The translations under genes and the position numbers were made by a program. This document shows positions 1 to 7,554 of a stretch of 64,000 bases of DNA, piece after piece. Origin of the DNA: Microbacterium candidum (lineage in GTDB: Bacteria; Actinomycetota; Actinomycetes; Actinomycetales; Microbacteriaceae). Positions within the stretch are counted from its first letter, which is position 1. Each line of letters starts with the position of its first letter. A model generated the notes under the pieces. That model did not search any database, had not been told where the DNA came from, and was given only the letters and a program-made list of their open reading frames with translations. The stretch is from NCBI RefSeq assembly GCF_030315975.1, contig NZ_JASXSZ010000005.1:321623-385622 (forward strand), read 5' to 3'.

Positions 1-2
1 TG

Positions 3-332
3 TGGGGCTGGGGCGCGGTCACGGGCTTCGTCGTCCTCGCCTTGGGCATCATCGCGATCGCGGCGGCGCTGATCTTCGAGCCGCACGTCAAGCGTCTCGG
101 CATGGAGCTGCGCCTGTGGTCGGCGAGCTACCTCGTGTACCTCCTCGCCGTGTTCTTCCCGCAGTCGAGCATCTTCCGGCTCCTGCTTCCGCTGTCGCCC
201 ATGTGGGGGGCGGTCGCGGCCCCGAAGTCGACCGCCTGGAGGGTGGCGGTGCTCCTTGCGTGCGTCGCGGGACAGTGGTGGTGGATCTACAACATGTACG
301 CGCTGGCGAACACGTACTGGCAGATTCCCTGA
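3..332 (+). CDS. C-terminal part of a multi-pass membrane protein (5' end outside window)
   Basis: The reading frame is open from the window edge and ends at 332, so only the last 109 residues are visible. They form about three hydrophobic segments, near residues 5-25, 40-60 and 80-100. Between them are short polar loops containing an FRLLLPLSPMWG stretch and a tryptophan-rich end (GQWWWIYNMYA). This resembles the end of actinobacterial GT-C or PIG-V type mannosyltransferases, but the catalytic N-terminus is missing and I cannot name the enzyme. It is followed 90 bases later by DUF3117 on the same strand. Membrane protein: confident. Glycosyltransferase: a guess. Confidence 0.6.
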   Translation, partial: WGWGAVTGFVVLALGIIAIAAALIFEPHVKRLGMELRLWSASYLVYLLAVFFPQSSIFRLLLPLSPMWGAVAAPKSTAWRVAVLLACVAGQWWWIYNMYALANTYWQIP

Positions 333-422
333 CCGGAATATGCTCCTGATATCGGCGCGATTTCAGGCGTGTCGGCGCGCACGATAAACTTGATCCAGAC
401 CAGCGACGAAAGGGAGCCACAC

Positions 423-596
423 ATGGCAGCCATGAAGCCGAGAACCGGAGACGGGCCGATGGAGGCCGTCAAGGAGGGCCGTCTGATCATCGTGCGTGTG
501 CCGCTCGAGGGCGGCGGACGTCTCGTCGTCTCCGTGAACGACGCCGAGGCCAAGGAACTCCACGACGTGCTCGGCGAGGTCGTCTCCGCCGCCTGA
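423..596 (+). CDS. DUF3117 family small protein
   Basis: A 57-residue protein starting MAAMKPRTGDGP and containing the family core GRLIIVRVPLEGGGRLVV. It matches the small actinobacterial family DUF3117 (Rv1211 in M. tuberculosis), whose function is unknown. The start is chosen because AAAGGGAG at 409-416 lies six bases before this ATG. A possible -10, TAAACT, sits at 385-390. It is monocistronic: a strong hairpin follows within 20 bases. Its place before an O-methyltransferase and tatB copies the mycobacterial order. Confidence 0.9.
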   Translation: MAAMKPRTGDGPMEAVKEGRLIIVRVPLEGGGRLVVSVNDAEAKELHDVLGEVVSAA

Positions 597-615
597 GCAG
601 TCTCCGCAGTACGGG

Positions 616-639
616 AAGGCCGGTCTTCGGACCGGCCTT
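616..639. terminator. Bidirectional intrinsic terminator
   Basis: A perfect 10-bp stem (AAGGCCGGTC / GACCGGCCTT) closed by a TTCG tetraloop, between the convergent DUF3117 and O-methyltransferase genes. The UUCG loop is exceptionally stable in RNA, and the hairpin reads almost equally well on both strands. Confidence 0.85.
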
Positions 640-689
640 CGTCGTCCCCGCCCGCCGCGGTTCCGCTCTCCGGATCCGGCGGACGGGAG

Positions 690-1343
690 TTACGCCGTGG
701 CGATCGTCGTCAGCTGGAGGAGGCCCTCGGCGACGGTCGACAGCGCGCCGACGACGGCGGGGGAGTTCTGGGTCTCGGTGATGAGCGACCGGTACGCCGT
801 GGTGACCGGATCGCGTCGGACCGGGTCGGCGACCGCACCCCCGGCGAGCACGCGGGGGACGAGGACGGTGCCGCCCGGCCGCACGAGCTTCAGCCCGTGC
901 TCGACGTACTCGATGACGCCCTCCGGGTCAGCGTCCACGAGCACGACGTCGTAGGAGGCCTCGTTCATGCGGGGCAGGACGTCGGAGGCGCGACCCGTGA
1001 TGAACCGCGAGCGGGCGGGCGCGATGCGCGCATCGGCGAAGGCCTGGCGTGCGGCGGCGAGATGCTCGGGCTCTGTGTCGATCGTCGTGAGGATGGCGCG
1101 CGGCGCGCCGTGCAGCAGCCACAGCCCCGAGATGCCGGCTCCGGTGCCGATCTCGACGATGTTGAGGGCCGCGGTCGCCGCGGCGATGACGGCGATCTGG
1201 GCGCCGACGGGAGGGCTCACCGGAGCCGCGCCCAGCTCCAGCGCGTGGGCGCGTGCGCGTGCGATGTGGTCGGGCTCGACGATCGCCTCGCGCGCGAATC
1301 GATCCTTCGCTCCGTCGGCTGCCTGCGCCGCCTGCTCACCCAT
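690..1343 (-). CDS. SAM-dependent O-methyltransferase (Rv1220c-like)
   Basis: A 217-residue class I methyltransferase of O-methyltransferase family 3. The SAM-binding motif I reads VEIGTGAGISGLWLL, followed by an acidic end of strand 2 (TTIDTEPEH) and the DVVLVDADPEG motif that carries metal and SAM contacts in this family. A longer frame exists upstream, but the ATG of MGEQAAQ is preferred because GGAGG lies just before it and the longer N-terminus is unlike the family. A TAGGCT -10 element precedes it. The substrate is unknown. It is divergent from tatB, as in mycobacteria, but sigE, rseA and htrA, which sit between them there, are absent. Confidence 0.88.
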   Translation of the reverse strand: MGEQAAQAADGAKDRFAREAIVEPDHIARARAHALELGAAPVSPPVGAQIAVIAAATAALNIVEIGTGAGISGLWLLHGAPRAILTTIDTEPEHLAAARQAFADARIAPARSRFITGRASDVLPRMNEASYDVVLVDADPEGVIEYVEHGLKLVRPGGTVLVPRVLAGGAVADPVRRDPVTTAYRSLITETQNSPAVVGALSTVAEGLLQLTTIATA

Positions 1344-1406
1344 GTCCGAGACCTCCGCCCGAAAGCCTACGCGGCAGGACGTGCGAGGACGGCCAGGCAC
1401 GGCGGG

Positions 1407-1412
1407 TAACCT
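1407..1412 (+). promoter_or_regulatory. -10 box TAACCT of leaderless tatB
   Basis: TAACCT is followed by exactly six bases and then the tatB ATG, with no Shine-Dalgarno sequence. This is the layout of a leaderless actinobacterial transcript. Confidence 0.6.
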
Positions 1413-1418
1413 GAACAC

Positions 1419-1781
1419 ATGATCTTTGGGATCACCATCGAGAAGCTCGTCGTGCTCGGGGTGATCGCCGCATTCCTCATCGGCCCGGAACGTCTGCCGA
1501 AGTATGCGGCGATGCTCGCGCAGTTCACCGTGCGCGCGCGCGAGTTCATGCGTGGTGCCCGGGAACGCGTCAAGGACGAGATGGGCGAGGACTTCAGCGA
1601 CGTCGATTGGCGCACCCTCGACCCGCGTCAGTACGACCCGCGCCGGATCATCCGCGAGGCGCTCCTCGACGACGCTCCGGTCGCTCCGGTCGCGGCGGCC
1701 GCCGTACCTCCGGCGGAGGCGCCGACGAAGGTCCCCTTCGTCCCCGGCGAGGTGCCCCCGTACGACGCCGAGGCGACCTGA
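1419..1781 (+). CDS. tatB: Sec-independent protein translocase subunit TatB
   Basis: A 120-residue protein with a single N-terminal membrane helix (IEKLVVLGVIAAFLIGPERLP) and the diagnostic GPERLP hinge of the TatA/B family. An amphipathic helix follows (residues 25-50) and then an Ala/Pro-rich tail. The tail holds the DVDWRTLDPRQYDP segment typical of actinobacterial TatB. With TatC it forms the receptor for twin-arginine signal peptides at the membrane. tatA and tatC are not in this window. The gene converges on mrp with an 18-base gap. Confidence 0.9.
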   Translation: MIFGITIEKLVVLGVIAAFLIGPERLPKYAAMLAQFTVRAREFMRGARERVKDEMGEDFSDVDWRTLDPRQYDPRRIIREALLDDAPVAPVAAAAVPPAEAPTKVPFVPGEVPPYDAEAT

Positions 1782-1799
1782 GCCGGGCGAGCGCGATCG

Positions 1800-2942
1800 T
1801 CAGCGCAGCGTGACCGGCAGCGTGCGGCCGGCGAGGCCGCGAGGCCGCACCGCGAGGGCAGCGGCGAGCGCATCGATCGCACGGGCCGCCGGATCGCCGG
1901 GATCGGCGACGACGACGGGGATGCCGGCATCCCCACCCGCGCGCAGCGCGGTCGACAGCGGCACCTGCGCGAGGAGCGCAACGGTCTCCGCATCCGTGGA
2001 CAGGGCCTCGGCGACGCGCTGACCGCCTCCCGAGCCGAACAGGTCGACGACGGTTCCGTCGGGAAGCGTCATCGCGGCCATGTTCTCGACGACCCCCAGG
2101 ACGTGCTGGCCCGTCTGCCGTGCGACGAGTCCGCTGCGGACCGCGACGTCGGAGGCGGCCGCCTGCGGCGTCGTGACCACGAGGACGTCCGCGTGCGGGA
2201 GCAGCTGTCCGACCGAGATCGCGACGTCGCCGGTGCCGGGTGGCATGTCGATGAGGAGCACGTCGAGGTCGCCGAAGTGCACGTCGGTGAGGAACTGCTG
2301 GACCGTGCGGTGCAGCATCGGGCCGCGCCACGCGACCGCGGCGCCCTCGTCGCCGTCGCGGAGGAACATCCCGATGGAGATCGTCTTCACGTCGTGCGCG
2401 ACGGGCGGCAGGATCAGGTCGTCGATGCGGGTCGGTTTGACGGTGCGCCCGTCGTCGTCGACGAGACCCAGGAGCGCGGGGATCGAGAAGCCGTGGACGT
2501 CGGCGTCGACGAGCCCGACCGACAGTCCGCGGCCGGCGAGGGCGACGGCGAGGTTCGCCGTGATCGTCGACTTCCCGACGCCGCCCTTCCCGCTCGTGAC
2601 CGCGATGACGCGCGTGAGGGACTCGGGTCCGAACGGGACGGTGCGCGCGCGGGTGCCCCGGAGGCGCTCGGTGAGTTCACGCCGCTCGTCCGGGGTCATG
2701 ACGCCGACGGTGAGGTCGACCGCATCCACCCCCGCGACGGAGGCGGCCGCCTCCCGGACGTCGTGCTCGATGCGCTGTGCGGCGGGGCAGCCGACGATCG
2801 TGAGCGCGATGCCGACATGCGCCGTGGTCCCGTCCACCGTGATGTCGCGCAGCATCCCGAGCTCGGCCAGCGGGCGGCGCAGCTCGGGGTCGGAGACCGC
2901 GCCGACGGCCGTGCGGACAGCGGTCGCGAGCTCGCTGCTCAC
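1800..2942 (-). CDS. mrp: Mrp/ApbC family P-loop ATPase (iron-sulfur carrier type)
   Basis: A 380-residue protein with an N-terminal MIP18/DUF59 domain (residues 1-85, with GCPAA) and a ParA/MinD-like ATPase whose deviant Walker A reads SGKGGVGKST near residue 120. DMPPGTGD follows. Family members carry Fe-S clusters for apoprotein maturation. The CxxC pair usually found after VVENM is replaced here by MTLPDG, as I recall for other actinobacterial Mrp proteins, so cluster bridging must differ or be absent. The GTG start overlaps the DUF1003 stop by four bases (GTGA), so it is the last gene of a translationally coupled operon. Confidence 0.9.
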   Translation of the reverse strand: MSSELATAVRTAVGAVSDPELRRPLAELGMLRDITVDGTTAHVGIALTIVGCPAAQRIEHDVREAAASVAGVDAVDLTVGVMTPDERRELTERLRGTRARTVPFGPESLTRVIAVTSGKGGVGKSTITANLAVALAGRGLSVGLVDADVHGFSIPALLGLVDDDGRTVKPTRIDDLILPPVAHDVKTISIGMFLRDGDEGAAVAWRGPMLHRTVQQFLTDVHFGDLDVLLIDMPPGTGDVAISVGQLLPHADVLVVTTPQAAASDVAVRSGLVARQTGQHVLGVVENMAAMTLPDGTVVDLFGSGGGQRVAEALSTDAETVALLAQVPLSTALRAGGDAGIPVVVADPGDPAARAIDALAAALAVRPRGLAGRTLPVTLR

Positions 2943-3481
2943 CCCGCGCCTCCGCGCTCGGCCGCCACCTCGCGTGCGTCGCGGACGTCCAGCTGCTCCA
3001 GGAGCGACTTCAGCTCCTGGCGGAGCGTGTCCTTCGTGACGACCTCGCTGGAGACCTCGGTGAGCGCCATCCGCAGGGCGACGATCTCGCGGGCGAGATA
3101 TTCGGTGTCGGAGAGATTGCGCTCCGCGCGCTGACGGTCCTGCTCGATCTGCACCCGGTCGCGGTCGTCCTGTCGGTTCTGCGCCAGCAGGATGAGGGGC
3201 GCAGCGTACGACGCCTGCAGCGACAGGACGAGCGTCAGAGCGGTGAAGCCGTTCGTCGCCGTGTCGAACCGCGCCCATGTCGGCATGAGCGTGTTCCACG
3301 CGATCCAGCCGGCGCAGAACACGGTGAGGATGACGACGAACGTCGGCGTGCCCATGGCGCGCGCGATCCACTCGGTGAAGCGCCCGAACGAGTCCCGGGA
3401 CTGCTGCTGGGGGTTGCGGCTCAGCATCCCCGAGCGCCCGCGGGGCGCGTCGAGGGTCGGCTGCCTGTTCTGACGCGCCAT
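2939..3481 (-). CDS. DUF1003 membrane protein
   Basis: A 180-residue protein with a charged N-terminus and two membrane helices (about residues 45-66, FVVILTVFCAGWIAWNTLM, and 80-100). These are followed by the family's LLAQNRQDDRDR signature and a long charged helix, probably coiled coil, to the C-terminus. The function is unknown; the family often lies beside MgtE-domain proteins. Its ATG overlaps the stop of the upstream MgtE_N/CBS gene, and its stop overlaps the mrp start. The three proteins are therefore made together, and DUF1003 may be the membrane partner of the soluble MgtE-like protein (inference). Confidence 0.88.
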   Translation of the reverse strand: MARQNRQPTLDAPRGRSGMLSRNPQQQSRDSFGRFTEWIARAMGTPTFVVILTVFCAGWIAWNTLMPTWARFDTATNGFTALTLVLSLQASYAAPLILLAQNRQDDRDRVQIEQDRQRAERNLSDTEYLAREIVALRMALTEVSSEVVTKDTLRQELKSLLEQLDVRDAREVAAERGGAG

Positions 3482-4758
3482 CAGCGTGACCCCGTTCCGG
3501 TCGTGGGCGTGGCATCCACCTCTTCCGCGTCCTGCGAACGCCAGTCGTCGGGCAGCAGATAGTCGAGCACGTCGTCGACGCTGACCGCGCCGACGAGGCG
3601 GTGCGCGGGGTCTACGACAGGAAGCGACACGAGGTTGTAGCTCGCGAGCATACGGGCCACCTCGGCGGCCGACGCCGTTGCGGGCACCGGGTCCAGCGTG
3701 TCGTCGATGATCGCGCCGAGGCGCTCGTGCGGGGGATAGCGCAGCATCCTCTGGAAGTGCACGGTGCCGAGCAGGCGCCCGGTCGGCGTCTCGTACGGCG
3801 GGAGCGTGACGAACACGGCGGCGGCGAGCGCGGGATGCAGCTCGTGACGGCGGATGAGGGCCAGCGCCTCGGCGACCGTGGCATCCGCGGACAGGACGAT
3901 CGGCTCCGGCGTCATGAGACCGCCCGCGGTGTCCGGTCCGTACTTCAGGAGGGCGCGCACGTCCTCCGCCTCCTCGGGCTCCATGAGCTCGAGGAGCTGC
4001 TCACGGCTCGCCTCCGACAGCTGACCGAGGACGTCCGCCGCGTCGTCGGGCTCCATCGCGTCGAGGATGTCGGCGGCGCGCTCTTCGCCCAGCTGCTCGA
4101 GGATGTGCACCTGCTCGTCCTCGGGCATCTCCTCGAGGGCGTCGGCGAGACGGTCGTCGGGAAGCTCCTCGGCGACCTCGATGAGCCGGTCATCGGGCAG
4201 ATCGAGCAGCGTGTTCGCGAGGTCCGCGGGCTTCAGCTCGCTGTAGGTCGCGACCAGCTGCTCGGCGGACTGCGCCTCACCGGGATCCTGGTTCTCCCGC
4301 ACATCCGTCCAGAGGGCGAACGTGGTCGGTCCCTTCGCGAACGGGGATGCGCTCGTCTTGGGCTTGCGCAGGAACAGCTGCCCGACATCCCACTCGCCGG
4401 TGCGGCTGCGCTCGATGGCGACGTCTTCGATCACGGCGTGACCGGATCCGTCGCGGAAGAACACCTTGCGGCCGAGAAGCTCGGCCATGACCCGCACCTC
4501 GCCGCCGCGCTGCTCGAAGCGTCGTACGTTGATGAGGCCCGTCGTGATGACCTGGCCCGTCGCGATCGAGGTCACGCGTCCGATGGAGACGAAGACGTTC
4601 CGCCGGCCGGGGATCTCGACGGCGAGGCCGATGACGCGAGGCGGGTCGGCTTTTCGATACACGACGACGACGTCCCGGACCTTGCCGAGCCGGTCGCCAG
4701 CGGGGTCGAAGACCGTGCACCCTGCCAGGCGCGCGACGAACACCCTCTGCGTACTCAC
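3481..4758 (-). CDS. Soluble PRC-barrel / MgtE_N / CBS protein (Rv1232c-like, no transport domain)
   Basis: A 425-residue protein. Residues 1-150 form a PRC-barrel-like module starting VARLAGCTVFDP. Residues 155-275 are the helical MgtE N-domain repeats (LPDDRLIEVAEELPDDR and an acidic series). Residues 275-410 are two CBS domains containing GGLMTPEPIVLS. In true MgtE magnesium channels the N and CBS domains sense Mg2+ and gate a five-helix membrane domain, but here the protein ends after CBS with no membrane helix. It is therefore probably a Mg2+ or nucleotide sensor, not a transporter, despite usual database naming. The GTG start is leaderless and first in the operon with DUF1003 and mrp. 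Confidence 0.88.
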   Translation of the reverse strand: MSTQRVFVARLAGCTVFDPAGDRLGKVRDVVVVYRKADPPRVIGLAVEIPGRRNVFVSIGRVTSIATGQVITTGLINVRRFEQRGGEVRVMAELLGRKVFFRDGSGHAVIEDVAIERSRTGEWDVGQLFLRKPKTSASPFAKGPTTFALWTDVRENQDPGEAQSAEQLVATYSELKPADLANTLLDLPDDRLIEVAEELPDDRLADALEEMPEDEQVHILEQLGEERAADILDAMEPDDAADVLGQLSEASREQLLELMEPEEAEDVRALLKYGPDTAGGLMTPEPIVLSADATVAEALALIRRHELHPALAAAVFVTLPPYETPTGRLLGTVHFQRMLRYPPHERLGAIIDDTLDPVPATASAAEVARMLASYNLVSLPVVDPAHRLVGAVSVDDVLDYLLPDDWRSQDAEEVDATPTTGTGSR

Positions 4759-4764
4759 TCGACC

Positions 4765-4792
4765 AGCGTAGTGCGCGCACTACCGCCGTCAG
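4765..4792 (-). promoter_or_regulatory. Promoter of the MgtE_N-DUF1003-mrp operon with a perfect 16-bp palindrome in the spacer
   Basis: Reading leftward there is CTGACG (4787-4792), a 16-base spacer, TACGCT (4765-4770), six bases, then the GTG start. The palindrome GTAGTGCGCGCACTAC (4768-4783) fills the spacer and overlaps the -10, a classical repressor position at about -10 to -25. The regulator is unknown. Confidence 0.6.
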
Positions 4793-4845
4793 CGTCCCGT
4801 GTCGCTGCCGGAAGCGCCCGTGCCGGGCCATGGGAGGATGGGAGG

Positions 4846-5592
4846 ATGACGATGATGAGCGGTGCGGTCGGCGCCGGCGGCACGGGGGAGAGCGTTGCGA
4901 GCTTCCCCACCTACGAGGCTGCGCAGAAGGCGGTGTCCACTCTCATCGCCGGAGACATCCCCGCCCGCGAGATCGCGATCGTCGGATACGGCCTGCGCTC
5001 GGTCGAGCGGGTCACCGGCCGCCTCGGCTACGCCGCCGCTGCACGCTCGGGCGCGATCAACGGCGTCCTCCTGGGGCTCCTGTTCTCCGCCATCTTCGTG
5101 CTCGGCAGCCCCTCGCCTTCGCTTGCGCTCTTCCTCGGCGTCATGTTCGTCGGCGTCGCCATCGGCATGCTGTTCTCGATCATGACGTACGGGATCGTGC
5201 GCCGCCGTCGCGACTACGCGTCCGTCATGCAGGTGATCGCGGACCACTACGAGGTCACGGTGCAGGAGACGAGCATCCACCGCGCCCGCCAGATCATCGG
5301 AGGCGCACCGCAGGCGCCTGCGCCGAATCATGCTCCGTCGGCTCCGGCGGCGCCGACATCGGCGGCCCCTCCGGCGGCCCCTCCGGCGGCACCGGGCGAG
5401 CACACGGAGCCGCCGCGCTACGGAGAGCGGATCCCGGCGACGCCTGCCGAGTCCGAGACCGCACCGGAACCCGAACCCGAACCCGGGAACGCACAGTCGG
5501 CAGCGGACGCGCAAGCGGGTGACCCGTCGGCGTCTAACGGCGGACAGGATGCGGGCGACGCCGCATCCGATCGCCCCGACGACCGCGACTGA
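4846..5592 (+). CDS. General stress protein 17M-like domain membrane protein (Rv1234-like)
   Basis: A 248-residue protein. Residues 15-60 carry the GSP17M-like N-domain (SFPTYEAAQKAVSTLIAGD). Next come a glycine-zipper-like hydrophobic pair (residues 68-115, two membrane helices) and a cytoplasmic domain to about residue 150. The last 100 residues are a Pro/Ala/Glu-rich disordered tail with a repeated EPEP stretch. Two GGGAGG motifs precede a cluster of ATGs. GGGAGG at 4832-4837 favours the first ATG, though the ATG at 4852 is also well spaced. It is divergent from the MgtE_N operon as in mycobacteria. Biochemical role unknown. Confidence 0.8.
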   Translation: MTMMSGAVGAGGTGESVASFPTYEAAQKAVSTLIAGDIPAREIAIVGYGLRSVERVTGRLGYAAAARSGAINGVLLGLLFSAIFVLGSPSPSLALFLGVMFVGVAIGMLFSIMTYGIVRRRRDYASVMQVIADHYEVTVQETSIHRARQIIGGAPQAPAPNHAPSAPAAPTSAAPPAAPPAAPGEHTEPPRYGERIPATPAESETAPEPEPEPGNAQSAADAQAGDPSASNGGQDAGDAASDRPDDRD

Positions 5593-5598
5593 CCTGAC

Positions 5599-6282
5599 AT
5601 GGACGTCGCGCTGCGCGCGGATCGGCTGACCGTCGCCCTGCCGACGGGCGATGTGGAGGTCTCGGCCGCGTTCGCCGTGCCGGCAGACCCGTGGGCCGCG
5701 ATCGCCGTCGCGCACGGTGCGGGTTCGCGCATGGACAATCCGCTCCTCGTCGGATTCGCGCGGGCGATGGCCGCGCACGGCGTCGCTGCGATGCGATTCA
5801 ACTTCGCGTACTCCGAGGCGGGCAGGCGCATGCCTGGGCCGGCGGCCCATGCGATCGCGGCGTGGGCCTCCGCCGACGCGGCGCTGCGGGCGGCAGCGCC
5901 CGGAGTGCCGGTCGTCGCATCGGGGCGCTCCTACGGCGGACGGATGGCGTCGATGGCGGCCGCGTCCGGAGAGATCGCGCCGGACGCCCTCGTCTACCTC
6001 GGGTATCCGCTGCATCCCCCCGGCCGTCCCGACAGTCCGCGGGTCGAGCACCTGCCCGGGATCGCGGCTCCGCAGCTCTTCCTCTCGGGGGAGGCCGATC
6101 CGTTCGTCGACCCGCACGACCAGCTGCAGGCAGCGGTGGCGTCGTGCCAGGACGCCGTGCTCGAGTGGGCGCCCGGCGGCCACGGCTTCGAGGTCAAGGG
6201 GCGCAAGCGTCCGGCGGATGAGATCGGCGAGGAGATCGCCGCGCGCGTGCTCGCGTTCCTCCGCTCACGCCTCGCGGCCTAG
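5599..6282 (+). CDS. Alpha/beta hydrolase (KANL3/TEX30-type dienelactone-hydrolase-like)
   Basis: A 227-residue cytosolic hydrolase. The oxyanion region VAHGAGSRMDNPL is near residue 40. The nucleophile elbow is GRSYGG with Ser111, and the likely acid and base are Asp in GEADPF and His in GGHGFEV. This set matches the KANL3/TEX30 branch of small serine hydrolases, whose substrates are mostly unknown. It starts six bases after the stress-type gene, so the two are probably co-transcribed. Chemistry is well supported, substrate not. Confidence 0.82.
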   Translation: MDVALRADRLTVALPTGDVEVSAAFAVPADPWAAIAVAHGAGSRMDNPLLVGFARAMAAHGVAAMRFNFAYSEAGRRMPGPAAHAIAAWASADAALRAAAPGVPVVASGRSYGGRMASMAAASGEIAPDALVYLGYPLHPPGRPDSPRVEHLPGIAAPQLFLSGEADPFVDPHDQLQAAVASCQDAVLEWAPGGHGFEVKGRKRPADEIGEEIAARVLAFLRSRLAA

Positions 6283-6336
6283 TCGCGTTCCCTGGCGGTC
6301 CCTCTTGTGGGTCGCCACTCCATCGTCCTACGCTTG

Positions 6337-6365
6337 TTGTCGGTTGGTTTGTTAAGCGTATTAAC
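6337..6365 (+). promoter_or_regulatory. Chitinase promoter with ROK-like inverted repeat
   Basis: TTGTCG (6337-6342), a 16-base spacer and TATTAA (6359-6364). The inverted repeat GTTAA-GCGTA-TTAAC (6351-6365) covers the -10, and the symmetry extends outward to TTTGTTAA / TTAACGAA with one mismatch. Such AT-rich palindromes are typical of ROK-family (NagC/XylR) sugar repressors, consistent with control by chitin-derived sugar. Regulator identity is inferred. Confidence 0.55.
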
Positions 6366-6401
6366 GAAATACCGCCGTCCGTTCACGCAAAGGAGCAATG
6401 A

Positions 6402-7460
6402 ATGAGAAGAACCGCAGCGTTCGGCGTCGCCGTGGCGGCCGCCGCGCTGAGCCTCGTGGTCGGCGCCCTCCCGGCATCGGCCGCAGGTGGGGGAGTGACC
6501 CACGTCATCCCCGCGCCGCCCCTGCCTTACCACGTGGCTGCGCCCTACGTCGACGTCACCGCCGTCGGCGACCTCGCGACCGTCGCACGCGACTCCGGGT
6601 CCAAGTATCTGAGCCTCGCGTTCCTGCAGACCGAGGCACCCGGGTCGTGCACGCCGTACTGGGCGGGCGACACCACGAAGCCGATGAGCGCTGACGTGTA
6701 CGGGTCGCAGATCTCCCGCATCCGTCAGCGGGGCGGCGACGTCATCCCGTCGTTCGGCGGGTACGCGGCCGACACGACGAACACGGAGCTCTCGGACAGC
6801 TGCGACGACGTCGACAAGATCGCCGCCGCGCTGGAGAACATCTTCACGACGTACAAGGTCAAGCGGATCGACTTCGACATCGAGGCCGACTCCGTCCTCA
6901 ACACGGCGGGCGTCGACCGGCGCAACGCCGCGATCGCCGAGGTCCAGGCCTGGGGCCGTGCGACGCACACGCCCGTCTCGTTCTCGTACACGCTGCCTTC
7001 CGCGACCTTCGGGCTCGTCGACAGCGGCATGGCGGTGCTCGCCTCGGCCGCCGCGCACGGTGCGGAGATCGCATCGGTCAACATCATGACGTTCGACTAC
7101 TGGGACGGCCGGCATCACGACATGCTGGCTGACGCGGAGAACGCCGCCACCGATCTCACCGCCCAGCTGAAGGCCACGATCCTGCCGAACGCCACGCAGC
7201 GCGAGCTGTTCGCGCACGTCGGGATCATCCAGATGAACGGCATCGACGACTTCGGCCCCACCGAGACCTACACGGTGGACCAGGCGAAGGCTCTCGTCGA
7301 TTGGGCGTCACGCAAGGGTCTCGCCTTCATGGGGTTCTGGGCCCTCCAGCGTGACCACGGCACCTGCCCGGGTAGGGCGGGCGGCTGGAACTGCTCCGGC
7401 ATCGACCAGGCCGACTGGGCGTTCACCCACGCATACACGCCTTTCACCGCCCGTCGCTGA
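6402..7460 (+). CDS. Secreted GH18 chitinase
   Basis: A 352-residue protein with a Sec signal peptide (MRRTAAFG, hydrophobic core, cleavage probably after LPASA near residue 28) and one GH18 catalytic barrel. The family motif reads RIDFDIEAD with the catalytic acid Glu161 and both following aspartates present; the first Asp of the usual DxxDxDxE is replaced. Downstream motifs NIMTFDYW and MGFWALQRD complete the active site. It hydrolyses beta-1,4 links of chitin outside the cell. There is no carbohydrate-binding domain, so it is a minimal single-domain form. The start has AAAGGAG at 6389-6395. Proteins of this type resemble the ChiX-like single-domain chitinases of Streptomyces. Confidence 0.9.
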   Translation: MRRTAAFGVAVAAAALSLVVGALPASAAGGGVTHVIPAPPLPYHVAAPYVDVTAVGDLATVARDSGSKYLSLAFLQTEAPGSCTPYWAGDTTKPMSADVYGSQISRIRQRGGDVIPSFGGYAADTTNTELSDSCDDVDKIAAALENIFTTYKVKRIDFDIEADSVLNTAGVDRRNAAIAEVQAWGRATHTPVSFSYTLPSATFGLVDSGMAVLASAAAHGAEIASVNIMTFDYWDGRHHDMLADAENAATDLTAQLKATILPNATQRELFAHVGIIQMNGIDDFGPTETYTVDQAKALVDWASRKGLAFMGFWALQRDHGTCPGRAGGWNCSGIDQADWAFTHAYTPFTARR

Positions 7461-7475
7461 GATCAGCCATCGACT

Positions 7476-7514
7476 CGCGAGGGTGCACGTGTTCGAAACG
7501 AGTGCACCCTCGCG
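7476..7514. terminator. Bidirectional terminator with a 13-bp perfect stem
   Basis: Arms CGCGAGGGTGCAC and GTGCACCCTCGCG flank a 13-base loop that itself contains the palindrome TTCGAA. It lies between the convergent chitinase and gamma-glutamyltransferase genes. Confidence 0.75.
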
Positions 7515-7554
7515 GGATCCGTCCTCGATTCGCCCTCGCGGATCGGCTCGAGGT

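Noticed and set aside
3601..4845. In-frame N-terminal extension of the stress-type protein across the MgtE_N gene
   Set aside because: The extension is antisense of a real gene; two GGGAGG motifs mark the true start at 4846 or just after.
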